From the NCBI GenBank assembly GCA_014763885.1, contig JACXUO010000023.1, positions 1 through 33,369 on the forward strand: a stretch of 33,369 nt of DNA, read 5' to 3'. This document shows, piece after piece, positions 16,808 through 24,789 of this stretch. The stretch is from Campylobacterales bacterium (lineage in GTDB: Bacteria > Campylobacterota > Campylobacteria > Campylobacterales > Sulfurovaceae). The notes beneath the pieces are model-generated. The model was given only the letters and a program-made list of their open reading frames with translations. It was not told the origin of the DNA and made no database searches. A program made the translations under genes and the position numbers. The stretch's first letter is position 1, and each line of letters begins with the position of its first letter.

Positions 16808-17542
16808 GTGAAAAAATGGTTACTGCTTTTGTCTTTTTTTACCTCTTTGCTTATTTGCGGTGAGGCGGAGACGATCATCAACAGACTTGAGGAAAATCTC
16901 CGGGGCAAGGATCTCTATGCCAAGATGGAGATCATCGTCAAGACAAAACGTCATACCCGTGCGATGCTGATCGAGAGCTGGGGAAAAGGGAAAAAGAAGA
17001 ACTTCACCAAGATACTTGCCCCCTCGCGTGATCAGGGGATCACTTTTCTGAATCTCGACAAGCAGATGTGGCAGTATGTTCCGAAGATAGAGCGGATCAT
17101 CAAGATCCCCGCTTCGATGATGCTTCAAAGCTGGATGGGGACGGATATCACCAACGATGATATGGTGAAGCAGAGTTCTCTTGCCGATGATTACCATGTC
17201 TCTATCCTCCGGAAAGATGGTCCCATTGTCACCCTCGAACTGATTCCCAAAAGAGGTGCTGCGGTTGTATGGGGGAAGATCATCTCCAAGGTCGATACCC
17301 GTACCTATACGCAGATCAAAGATATCTTCTATGATGATGAAGAGGTGGAGGTCAGGGCGATAGAGTATGAAGGGGTGAAGCAGTACGGTTCGCACTATGT
17401 CACTACGAGAATGTCCATTATCCCTTATGAAGCGAGTAAAAAAGGCAACAGTACGACGATCAGAATACGCGATATCCGTTTTGACCAGGGGATCAGTGAG
17501 AGCTACTTCAGCAAAAATGCACTGATACGCTACTCCAGATAG
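16808..17542 (+). CDS. LolA-like outer-membrane lipoprotein-sorting family protein
   Basis: The 244-aa product has a signal peptide (VKKWLLLLSFFTSLLICGEA) and then a domain resembling the outer membrane lipoprotein-sorting family of LolA fold (TP0789-type): NRLEENLRGKDLYAKMEI, KNFTKILAPSRDQGITFLNL, MWQYVPKIERIIKIPASMML and SWMGTDITNDDMVKQSSL. It is predicted to be a periplasmic carrier of a lipid or lipidated cargo, with cargo unknown. The GTG at 16808 follows AGGGAG; an upstream GTG at 16775 overlaps the promoter and would precede the signal peptide with 11 unlikely residues. It is the first gene of a five-gene operon with an FtsX-type ABC exporter, 8 bases before the first permease. Confidence 0.85.
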   Translation: MKKWLLLLSFFTSLLICGEAETIINRLEENLRGKDLYAKMEIIVKTKRHTRAMLIESWGKGKKKNFTKILAPSRDQGITFLNLDKQMWQYVPKIERIIKIPASMMLQSWMGTDITNDDMVKQSSLADDYHVSILRKDGPIVTLELIPKRGAAVVWGKIISKVDTRTYTQIKDIFYDDEEVEVRAIEYEGVKQYGSHYVTTRMSIIPYEASKKGNSTTIRIRDIRFDQGISESYFSKNALIRYSR

Positions 17543-17550
17543 GTGTTCGG

Positions 17551-18768
17551 ATGTTCTCCCTGGCGCTGAAAAACCTCCTCTTCTACAAAGGACGTACGTT
17601 GACGACCTTTCTGTTGAGTCTATGCAGTACGGTACTCTTTGTGGTCTATGTGGCATTTATGGACGGTTCCCACGAGAGTATGCTCAAAAATTCGCTGAGC
17701 ATCTATACGGGTGCGATACAGGTGATGCAGGAAGGGCATCACGAGAACCCTTCCTATGATACGCTTTTGGAGGATCTTCCCTCTGTAATGCAAACACTGA
17801 AAAACATAGAGGGGATCAGAGCCTATACCCCAAGGCTGGAATCTTTTGCGCTTCTAAGCAGCGAAGAGGATTCTGTAGGTGCGATGGTGACCGGTATCGT
17901 ACCGGAAAGTGAAGCGCTGGTTTCCAGACTGAAAGAGGCTTTGGTAAAAGGCCGTTATCTGGATAGCGAGGATAGTAACGGACTTTATATGGGAGAGGAA
18001 CTGGCGAAACGTCTGGGGGTCGATTTGGGTGATGAGATTGCATTGGTAGGTTCGGCGACAGACTACTCTTTTGCCGCAGAGAGGTTTCAAATCATCGGGC
18101 TTTTTAGAACAGGGCTTTTTGAGTTTGATGCCTCTTCTGCGTTTGTCAACAAAGCCTATTTTGATGCACTGATGTTGAGTGAAACGATGGCATCCTCTAT
18201 CGTTGTCACGGTTGATGATCTTGAAAAAGCGGAAACGGTGGCAGGAGAGATAGCCGGGCAGATGCCTTCCCGCGTAGAGGTGCTGACATGGAAAAAACTC
18301 ATGGCCTCTATGGTGCAGGCAATGGAGGTTGACAGCCTTTTTGGGTATATCTCTATGGGACTCTTTTTTATCGTGGTTTTTTTTGTGATCATGATCTTTG
18401 GATTTATCAATATCAGCGGAAGGATCAGAGAGTTGGGACTGCTCCGGGCACTGGGGGTGCACTCCTATGAGATATTGAAACTGCTTTTGCTTGAATCGGC
18501 GATCCTGGCTTTTGCGAGCGTATTGGCCGGCACGTTGATAGGCGCCTATCTTGCCTACTTTTATGAGGTCAACCCCATTATTATCAAGGGGATGGCAGAG
18601 ACCTATAAAGCGTACGGGATCATCTCCGATGAGGTGCCGACACGGTTTGATCTTTTTACGATCGCATGGAATGCCATGGTGGTGCTGCTTCTTAACTTTT
18701 TGGCGATACTTTATCCGGTCTACTACATCAGGCAGTTTACACCGACAGAGGCGATGCGTCATGTTTAA
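17551..18768 (+). CDS. ABC transporter permease (FtsX/LolC-like), first subunit
   Basis: The 405-aa product has the MacB/LolCE layout: membrane helix 1 near residues 15-35, a large periplasmic domain (about 40-265), and three C-terminal helices forming the FtsX domain (SMGLFFIVVFFVIMIFGFIN, LLLLESAILAFASVLAGTLI, NAMVVLLLNFLAILYPVYYI). The coupling-helix segment RIRELGLLRALGVHSYEILK is a family hallmark. It probably works as a heterodimer with the next permease and the ATPase, extracting a substrate from the inner membrane rather than passing it through. It overlaps the second permease by 8 bases. Confidence 0.92.
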   Translation: MFSLALKNLLFYKGRTLTTFLLSLCSTVLFVVYVAFMDGSHESMLKNSLSIYTGAIQVMQEGHHENPSYDTLLEDLPSVMQTLKNIEGIRAYTPRLESFALLSSEEDSVGAMVTGIVPESEALVSRLKEALVKGRYLDSEDSNGLYMGEELAKRLGVDLGDEIALVGSATDYSFAAERFQIIGLFRTGLFEFDASSAFVNKAYFDALMLSETMASSIVVTVDDLEKAETVAGEIAGQMPSRVEVLTWKKLMASMVQAMEVDSLFGYISMGLFFIVVFFVIMIFGFINISGRIRELGLLRALGVHSYEILKLLLLESAILAFASVLAGTLIGAYLAYFYEVNPIIIKGMAETYKAYGIISDEVPTRFDLFTIAWNAMVVLLLNFLAILYPVYYIRQFTPTEAMRHV

Positions 18769-19987
18769 ACTCAATCTGAAAATGGCATGGCTGAATGTAT
18801 GGCGCAGAAAAGTCCGTTCTCTTCTTGTGATTTTGATGATCGGTGTGAGCATGAGCGTGATGCTTGCGATCCAGGGGCTTTATGACGGGATGACCAGGCA
18901 TATGATCGAAAGTACGCTGCGAAGTGAAAGCGGAGAGATATCGCTTTTTGCTCCCTCTTACCGTCTGCATCAAAATCTTACATACCGTCTGAAGGAGACG
19001 CACAGGATCATCGAAGAGATGAAAAATATGCCGGAGGTAAGATCTGTTGTTAAGCGCATCAGGGTGACGGGGCTGGCTTCGACCGCCAGGAAGTCAACGT
19101 TCGCAAAGCTCGTGGGGATTGACATCGAAAATGAGAATCTGTTCGGTGGCCTGGAGGCGTTTGTCGTGGATGGTACAATGAGCTTCGGTGAGAATGACGA
19201 GGGGGCGGTGATCGGTAAAAAACTGGCAGAGGATCTCAATCTTGAAGTCGGGGAGAGAGTCATCTTCTCGGCTCAGGACAGCCACGGGGAGTTGAGTGCG
19301 ATCTCTCTGCGTATCAAAGGGCTTGTGCGGACCACGAATATGGCGATCGATGATCTCGCTATTTTTGTTTCACAGGAGAAAAGCAGAGCGATCACCGCTC
19401 TGGGGGAGGATGAATCCACTGAAGTTGCCTTGCGTCTGAAAGAGGGGGTGGATATCGATCTCTTTCAAAGCAAGCTGGAAAAAGGATGGCCGGGCCTTGA
19501 GATCTATAGCTGGAAGGCACTCTACCCCGCACTTGATCAGATGCAGGTGATGACCAATATCTTTAACGGTATCACTTTTGCCATTGTGATGACGATGGTC
19601 TTCATCGGCATACTCGGTGTGATGTTTGTCTCCATCCTGGAGCGTATCCGGGAGTTCGGCATAGTGTTGGCGATAGGGGAACCCTACAGGTTTTTACGTA
19701 CACAGGTGATCTATGAAGCATTGATACTGGGAGCCGGAGGCTATATTTTTGGCGTGGTGGCGGGAAGCAGCGCACTGCTCTACCTGCAAAGCTACGGACT
19801 TGATCTGAGCCGTTTCTCTGCGGGGCTTGCCGAGTTTGGGATGGCAAGCATTTTGTATGCAGCGATCAAGTTCCACTATTTTACGACGACCTTTGCCGCG
19901 ATCGTGCTGGCTGCACTGCTCTCGGTCGTGCTTCCGCTGCGCAGGCTGAAAATGCTCAATCCTATCGAGGTGATACAAGGAGACTAG
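18761..19987 (+). CDS. ABC transporter permease (FtsX/LolE-like), second subunit
   Basis: The 408-aa product has the same build as the preceding permease: helix 1 (SLLVILMIGVSMSVMLAIQG), a periplasmic domain, and three C-terminal helices including GITFAIVMTMVFIGILGVMF and FAAIVLAALLSVVLPLRRLK. The RIREFGIVLAIGEPYRFLRT coupling segment matches that of its partner. The frame stays open for 210 bases further upstream, but that part is shadow of the first permease; ATG 18761 begins MFKLNLKMAWLNVWRRKVRS, a typical permease N-terminus. The ATPase starts immediately after the stop. Confidence 0.92.
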   Translation: MFKLNLKMAWLNVWRRKVRSLLVILMIGVSMSVMLAIQGLYDGMTRHMIESTLRSESGEISLFAPSYRLHQNLTYRLKETHRIIEEMKNMPEVRSVVKRIRVTGLASTARKSTFAKLVGIDIENENLFGGLEAFVVDGTMSFGENDEGAVIGKKLAEDLNLEVGERVIFSAQDSHGELSAISLRIKGLVRTTNMAIDDLAIFVSQEKSRAITALGEDESTEVALRLKEGVDIDLFQSKLEKGWPGLEIYSWKALYPALDQMQVMTNIFNGITFAIVMTMVFIGILGVMFVSILERIREFGIVLAIGEPYRFLRTQVIYEALILGAGGYIFGVVAGSSALLYLQSYGLDLSRFSAGLAEFGMASILYAAIKFHYFTTTFAAIVLAALLSVVLPLRRLKMLNPIEVIQGD

Positions 19988-20659
19988 ATGGTAAGACTCG
20001 AACATGTCCATAAGTATTTCAACAGAGATACGCAGCGTGAAGTCCATGCACTGGATGATATCTCCCTGGTAATAGAGGATGGCGAGTTCACTGTGATCAC
20101 CGGGACATCGGGATGCGGCAAAACAACACTGCTCAATGCCATCGGTGCTCTTGACAGTGTAGACAGCGGAAGGATCACGATCGGTGAGACGGAGATCACG
20201 CAGCTTGATGAACGGGAACGTGCGGCATTGAGACTGCAGGATATCGGGTTTGTGTTTCAGGCCTATAACCTGATCCCGGTGCTCAATGTAGCAGAGAATA
20301 TAGGCTTCATCATGAGGCTGCAGGGGTATCATCACGAAGCGATAGAGAAGCGGATCAGAGAGGTGGCTGCGATCCTTGAGATAGATCACCGGCTTTCAGC
20401 CATGCCCAACGAACTCAGCGGTGGCCAGCAGCAGCGTGTCGCCGTGGCAAGGGCGGTGGCTGCCAAACCCGGGCTTGTGCTGGCGGATGAGCCTACGGCA
20501 AACCTGGACAGCAAAAATTCCCAGCGTCTGATGCAGATGATGAAAAATCTCAATGAGATAGAAAAGACCACGATCCTTTTTGCCTCCCATGATGACTATG
20601 TGGTGGAGATGAGCAGAAGACAGATCATACTGAGTGACGGCCATGTGGAAAAGATGTAG
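19988..20659 (+). CDS. ABC transporter ATP-binding protein (LolD/MacB-like)
   Basis: The 223-aa product is a complete ATPase of the LolD/MacB subclass: Walker A GTSGCGKTT at 39-47, Q-loop in VFQAYNLIPVLNVAEN, ABC signature LSGGQQQR from 143, Walker B LVLADEPT with Asp167-Glu168, and the switch His in LFASHDDYV. QAYNLIPVLNV is typical of LolD-type exporters. It directly follows the second permease and should power both permeases. The final codons overlap the start of the outer-membrane gene by 17 bases. Confidence 0.95.
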   Translation: MVRLEHVHKYFNRDTQREVHALDDISLVIEDGEFTVITGTSGCGKTTLLNAIGALDSVDSGRITIGETEITQLDERERAALRLQDIGFVFQAYNLIPVLNVAENIGFIMRLQGYHHEAIEKRIREVAAILEIDHRLSAMPNELSGGQQQRVAVARAVAAKPGLVLADEPTANLDSKNSQRLMQMMKNLNEIEKTTILFASHDDYVVEMSRRQIILSDGHVEKM

Positions 20660-21794
20660 CCTGATTGTCTGTTTGACACTTTCACTGCAGGCCTATGAGA
20701 ATGCGTTCCGTGTTGAAAACAGCAACTTTACCCTGAGTCAGGCAGCTATCCCGGCAACAGTTTCGGATAACGCCGAGGAACGGTACCTCTATAACTACAA
20801 CCGCCTAAGGATCTATGATACACTTACCTTTGCGTCATTTTATACGACAGCGATCGTTGATCTTGTCAACTATGCCGGGGAGTCTTATATCGGGAGCCCG
20901 GAGTTCGCGTATATAGAAGCGCTTGAACCGGATATCCCCTTTGATATACACAGTGATTTTCATCACTACGGCAGTGATCAGGGTGCGATCTATGGCAAGA
21001 TCCACCGGCTTTACGGCGGGTATGCCGATGAGAAACATCAGGTTGCCGTGGGGATACAGAAGATATCGATGGGGGTAGGGCATATCTGGACCCCCACCGA
21101 TCTTTACAATCCCAAAAACGCTTTCGCCCTTGAACCTGATGAGGTTTACGGGGTGTTGGCAGCAAGCTACAGCTATGCACTATCTGCGCTCAGTACGGTA
21201 CAGGCGATCGTATCGCTCAGGGAAGATGAGAGCTTGAAGTACGGATTCCGCTACAAGGCATTCCTTGGCTTTGCCGACCTGGGTGTGAGTTTTATCTACA
21301 GTGATGATATCCGGATGTACGGGTTTGAGATAGAGGGAGACCTCTTTGAGACCGGAGCACAGTGGCGAAGCGAAGGGGGATACTACCGAAGCAATATATT
21401 GGATGAAGCATTCTATCAGGCAATCCTGGGATTTGACTACGCCTTTCAGAACGGTATCAACTGGACGGTGGAGGGGTATTACAGCTCTGAAACATTTACC
21501 TATACAGAGCAGCTGTTCTACTTCAAAAATGAGCTTGCAGCCAACCTGGTTCACTCCAATCTCTATCTGGGTTCCTCTCTTTCCTATGATTTTGATCTTG
21601 CCTGGAGCGGTGCTTTACTGGTGATCGCAAGTCTGGAAGATCAAATCGGCAGTTTTGCTGCTCCGACGCTTACCTATACGGTTGATGACCACCATAAAGT
21701 GAGTGTGGGAAGTATGCTCTATTTTGGTGAAAAAGAGAGTGAGTTTGGAGCATTCGGGCACACATACTATCTGAACTGGAAGTGGAGTTTTTAG
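20643..21794 (+). CDS. Outer-membrane beta-barrel protein of the ABC cassette
   Basis: The 383-aa product has a short signal peptide (WKRCSLIVCLTLSLQA), then alternating strands rich in Tyr/Phe and a C-terminal aromatic residue (YYLNWKWSF), typical of outer-membrane barrels. The segment MGVGHIWTPTDLYNPKNAF followed by EPDEVYGV resembles a pattern seen in porin-like proteins encoded beside Lol-like ABC exporters; I recognise the pattern but not a named function. It could be the outer-membrane end point of the LolA-like carrier. ATG 20643 is preferred over GTG 20634 because it begins the signal peptide. It is the last gene of the operon. Confidence 0.78.
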   Translation: MWKRCSLIVCLTLSLQAYENAFRVENSNFTLSQAAIPATVSDNAEERYLYNYNRLRIYDTLTFASFYTTAIVDLVNYAGESYIGSPEFAYIEALEPDIPFDIHSDFHHYGSDQGAIYGKIHRLYGGYADEKHQVAVGIQKISMGVGHIWTPTDLYNPKNAFALEPDEVYGVLAASYSYALSALSTVQAIVSLREDESLKYGFRYKAFLGFADLGVSFIYSDDIRMYGFEIEGDLFETGAQWRSEGGYYRSNILDEAFYQAILGFDYAFQNGINWTVEGYYSSETFTYTEQLFYFKNELAANLVHSNLYLGSSLSYDFDLAWSGALLVIASLEDQIGSFAAPTLTYTVDDHHKVSVGSMLYFGEKESEFGAFGHTYYLNWKWSF

Positions 21795-21809
21795 GAGTGT
21801 TACACTCCT
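21793..21809 (+). terminator. Hairpin after the outer-membrane barrel gene
   Basis: AGGAGTG (21793-21799) and CACTCCT (21803-21809) form a 7-bp stem with a 3-nt loop, starting within the stop codon. There is no T-tract, so it is a weak terminator candidate at the end of the five-gene operon. Confidence 0.4.
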
Positions 21810-21825
21810 GTAATCAACCATTGGA

Positions 21826-21831
21826 TATAAT
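21826..21831 (+). promoter_or_regulatory. -10 box of the ugd operon
   Basis: A perfect TATAAT lies 26 bases before the ugd ATG, leaving a leader of about 20 bases with GAGGAG. No -35 of the usual type is seen. It marks the start of the polysaccharide region. Confidence 0.5.
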
Positions 21832-21857
21832 AATGGCCTTATTTACGAGGAGCCTAG

Positions 21858-23045
21858 ATGAAAATAGCCATAGCAGGGACAGGGTACGTAGGCCTTTCAA
21901 ACGGTATTTTGCTGGCACAGCACCATGAAGTGATTGCACTGGATATCATTCCGGAAAAAGTAGAGATGCTCAACAAGAAACACTCCCCGATAGAGGACAA
22001 AGAGATCGAGGAGTACCTCTCTACGAAAGCATTAAATTTCAAAGCCACGCTTGATAAGGAAGAGGCATATAAAAATGCCGATTTTGTGATCATCGCCACA
22101 CCCACCGACTATGACCCGGAGACCAACTACTTCAACACAAAAAGTGTAGAGGCTGTCATCTCCGATGTCCTGGCGGTCAATCCTGAGGCAACGATGGTGA
22201 TCAAATCTACGGTCCCTGTGGGATATACAAAGAGTATCAAAGAAAAATTCGGTACGGAGAATATCCTCTTTTCACCGGAATTTCTGAGAGAGGGGAAAGC
22301 GCTTTATGACAACCTCTACCCTTCACGTATCATTGTGGGTGAACGCTCGAAGCGTGCCGAGGTCTTTGCAAACCTGCTGAAAGAGGGGGCGATCAAGGAG
22401 GAGATCCCTGTGCTTTTCACGGACTCTACGGAAGCCGAAGCGATCAAACTCTTCTCCAACACCTATCTGGCGATGAGGGTGGCCTACTTCAACGAACTTG
22501 ACTCCTATGCGCAGGCACACGGGCTGGACAGCAAACAGATCATTGAAGGGGTGGGGCTTGACCCGAGGATAGGAAGCCACTACAACAACCCGTCATTCGG
22601 ATATGGCGGGTACTGTCTGCCCAAAGACACCAAGCAGCTTCTGGCGAACTACCAGGATGTACCGAACAACCTGATTCAGGCGATCGTAGATGCCAATGCG
22701 ACACGCAAGGACTTTATCGCCGATTCGATCATCGCAAAGCTCAAAGAGCGTACCGGTAGTACTGACGGCGTGGTAGGCGTATACAGGCTGGTGATGAAGT
22801 CCGGGAGTGACAACTTCCGTGCTTCGGCGATCCAGGGGATCATGAAACGTATCAAAGCCAAAGGGATCAAAGTGGCGGTCTATGAACCGGTTCTGGAAGA
22901 GGATGAGTTCTTCCACTCCAAAGTCTATAAAGATCTTGAAAGCTTTAAAAAAGAGGCGGATGTGATTGTTGCCAACAGACTCTCTGATGAGTTGCTGGAT
23001 GTCAAAGAGAAAGTCTATACCAGAGATATATTCAGAGAAAACTAA
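21858..23045 (+). CDS. ugd: UDP-glucose 6-dehydrogenase
   Basis: The 395-aa product oxidises UDP-glucose to UDP-glucuronate in two NAD-dependent steps. It belongs to the short Escherichia coli type (about 388 aa): NAD-binding [36 protein letters not shown], and the active-site block [20 protein letters not shown] with catalytic Cys253. UDP-glucuronate feeds capsule, exopolysaccharide or LPS synthesis. GAGGAG lies just upstream of the ATG. An epimerase gene starts 12 bases after its stop and probably uses its product. Confidence 0.96.
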   Translation: MKIAIAGTGYVGLSNGILLAQHHEVIALDIIPEKVEMLNKKHSPIEDKEIEEYLSTKALNFKATLDKEEAYKNADFVIIATPTDYDPETNYFNTKSVEAVISDVLAVNPEATMVIKSTVPVGYTKSIKEKFGTENILFSPEFLREGKALYDNLYPSRIIVGERSKRAEVFANLLKEGAIKEEIPVLFTDSTEAEAIKLFSNTYLAMRVAYFNELDSYAQAHGLDSKQIIEGVGLDPRIGSHYNNPSFGYGGYCLPKDTKQLLANYQDVPNNLIQAIVDANATRKDFIADSIIAKLKERTGSTDGVVGVYRLVMKSGSDNFRASAIQGIMKRIKAKGIKVAVYEPVLEEDEFFHSKVYKDLESFKKEADVIVANRLSDELLDVKEKVYTRDIFREN

Positions 23046-23057
23046 GGATTGGATAAA

Positions 23058-23984
23058 ATGAAGATTTTGGTTACCGGGACAGCCGGCTTTATTGGGGCCG
23101 CTTTGGCTGAGAAACTGGCAGAGAGGGGAGACGAGGTTGTCGGTCTGGACACGATCAATGACTACTACGACCAGAGAGTCAAATACGGAAGACTGAAAAA
23201 AGCAGGGTTTATCCATACGTTGGAGGAAGGGGAAGAGATCTCCTATGGAGAATTCCTGACCTCTTCAACACATCCGAACCACAGATTTGTCAGACTCAAC
23301 CTTGAAGATAAAACAGCGATCATGAAGCTCTTTGAAGAGGAGGCGTTTGATGCGGTCTGTAACCTCGCGGCACAGGCAGGCGTGCGCTACTCCCTGACCA
23401 ACCCCGATGCCTATATCGAGAGCAATATCGTCGGTTTCATAAACCTCCTTGAAGCCTGTCGGAACAATGATGTCAAGAACCTCTCCTACGCTTCAAGCTC
23501 CTCCGTCTACGGACTGAACGAGAAGATCCCTTTCAGCACGGATGACAATGTAGACCACCCGATCTCGCTCTATGCTGCGAGCAAAAAATCCAATGAGCTG
23601 ATGGCGCATACCTACAGCCACCTCTTCGGTATCCGGACGACCGGGCTTCGTTTCTTTACGGTATACGGTCCCTGGGGAAGACCGGATATGGCGCTCTTTC
23701 TGTTCGTCAAGGCGGCACTGGAAGGAAAAAGCATCGATGTCTTCAACTACGGTGAGATGCTCAGGGATTTCACCTATATCGATGATATCGTAGAGGGGGT
23801 GATCCGTGTGATCGATAACCCGGCAAAACCGGATGTATCATGGAATGGTAAAACCGGCCGCCCTTCTACCTCTTCAGCCCCTTACAAAATCTACAATATC
23901 GGCAACCAGAATCCGGTAAAACTGATGGATTTTATTACGGCAATCGAAAAAAAGCTGGGCAGAACGATAGAGAAGAATATGTAA
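23058..23984 (+). CDS. UDP-glucuronate 4-epimerase-like protein, C-terminally truncated
   Basis: The 308-aa product is an extended SDR nucleotide-sugar epimerase: NAD site TGTAGFIGAALAEKL, family insert DYYDQRVKYGRLK, catalytic SSSSVYG and YAASKKSNE (Tyr and Lys), and TYIDDIVEGVIRV. UDP-glucuronate 4-epimerases of this group are usually about 335-350 aa and continue after IEKNM with a further segment of about 35 residues carrying the DVPATYADV-type motif; here a stop follows IEKNM at once. The missing part covers the last helix and strand of the substrate lobe, so activity is uncertain. An AT-rich break and an unrelated OMP gene follow. ATG 23058 sits behind AAGGA; TTG 23049 is less likely. 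Confidence 0.88.
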   Translation: MKILVTGTAGFIGAALAEKLAERGDEVVGLDTINDYYDQRVKYGRLKKAGFIHTLEEGEEISYGEFLTSSTHPNHRFVRLNLEDKTAIMKLFEEEAFDAVCNLAAQAGVRYSLTNPDAYIESNIVGFINLLEACRNNDVKNLSYASSSSVYGLNEKIPFSTDDNVDHPISLYAASKKSNELMAHTYSHLFGIRTTGLRFFTVYGPWGRPDMALFLFVKAALEGKSIDVFNYGEMLRDFTYIDDIVEGVIRVIDNPAKPDVSWNGKTGRPSTSSAPYKIYNIGNQNPVKLMDFITAIEKKLGRTIEKNM

Positions 23985-24041
23985 ATAGTATTTATTTTTT
24001 GATATTATTTGAGATAAATTAAACAAAAGGAGAAGTATAAA

Positions 24042-24650
24042 ATGAAAAAGTTGTTATTGTCTTTGGCGTTAGTTGCTACGAGTGGTCTATTGATGGCCGG
24101 CGGAGATTTAGTTGAAGTTGAACCGGTTGTGGAGGTTCCGGTAGTAAAGGAAGTAAGCGAGAACAACTTCTATGCAGGACTTGGAATTGCAGCTGTCAGT
24201 GCAAGGGATACGCATGCAAGTCTAGACTTCTTTGGTGAAGAATACGGACAGGACAGACTCGGTAATCTTGATTTTATTGTTGGTTATGAATTCCATCGCC
24301 ATTTCGCTGTAGAAGCACGATATACAACATCAATTGCCTATGAAGATATAGTAGAGATGGATGGATGGAGTATCTTTGCCAAGCCTAAATATCCTGTAAC
24401 TGAAAATGTTACGATCTACGGATTGCTGGGATATGGAAATGTGCAGATGGATGGTGTTGACGGTTTCATCGCAGATGTGGATGAGAGCGGTTTTCAGTGG
24501 GGATTGGGTCTATCGTATATGATCAATGAAAACGTTGATCTCTTTGCCGACTATAAATTCCTGGCGAATGACTTTGAGGGTATCTATGCAGGTAGTGTAA
24601 CAGAAGTCAGTGTAGATTCTGTGACTGTCGGTGTAATGTATAATTTTTAA
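24042..24650 (+). CDS. Outer-membrane beta-barrel protein (OmpA-like/opacity type)
   Basis: The 202-aa product has a clear signal peptide (KKLLLSLALVATSGLLMAGG), a Val/Glu/Pro-rich linker (EVEPVVEVPVVKEV), and an eight-strand barrel pattern: NFYAGLGIAAVSA, LGNLDFIVGYEFHRHFAVEA, NVTIYGLLGYG, FQWGLGLSYMINENVDLFAD, and the terminal VTVGVMYNF. It resembles porin-family OmpA-like barrels of Campylobacterota. AAAAGGAG precedes the ATG. It has its own terminator and a lower GC content than the surrounding polysaccharide genes, and it sits at the exact point where the epimerase loses its end, so it may have been inserted. Confidence 0.85.
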   Translation: MKKLLLSLALVATSGLLMAGGDLVEVEPVVEVPVVKEVSENNFYAGLGIAAVSARDTHASLDFFGEEYGQDRLGNLDFIVGYEFHRHFAVEARYTTSIAYEDIVEMDGWSIFAKPKYPVTENVTIYGLLGYGNVQMDGVDGFIADVDESGFQWGLGLSYMINENVDLFADYKFLANDFEGIYAGSVTEVSVDSVTVGVMYNF

Positions 24651-24679
24651 AAATAAAAGAGGTTTCCCCTCTTTTATTT
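24651..24679 (+). terminator. Rho-independent terminator after the OMP gene
   Basis: AAATAAAAGAGG (24651-24662) pairs perfectly with CCTCTTTTATTT (24668-24679) around a 5-nt loop, giving 12 bp directly after the stop codon with T-rich flanks on the 3' side. It is the clearest intrinsic terminator in the window. Confidence 0.8.
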
Positions 24680-24789
24680 AAACATAGTGTATCGTATTTG
24701 TGTATAGATCTACATCATAGTTTTATACAGAGATACTGAAAAATAGAGAATAAACAACCAATAAAAACTTTTAACTATCAGGGGGAATA

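Noticed and set aside
18551-18760. N-terminal extension of the second ABC permease
   Set aside because: It is a different frame of the first permease; the true N-terminus at 18761 matches the family and overlaps by only 8 bases.
17854-18852. Long minus-strand open frame opposite the first ABC permease
   Set aside because: Composition is typical of antisense translation (many His, Gln, Lys, Cys), no family is recognisable, and the plus strand encodes an unmistakable permease.
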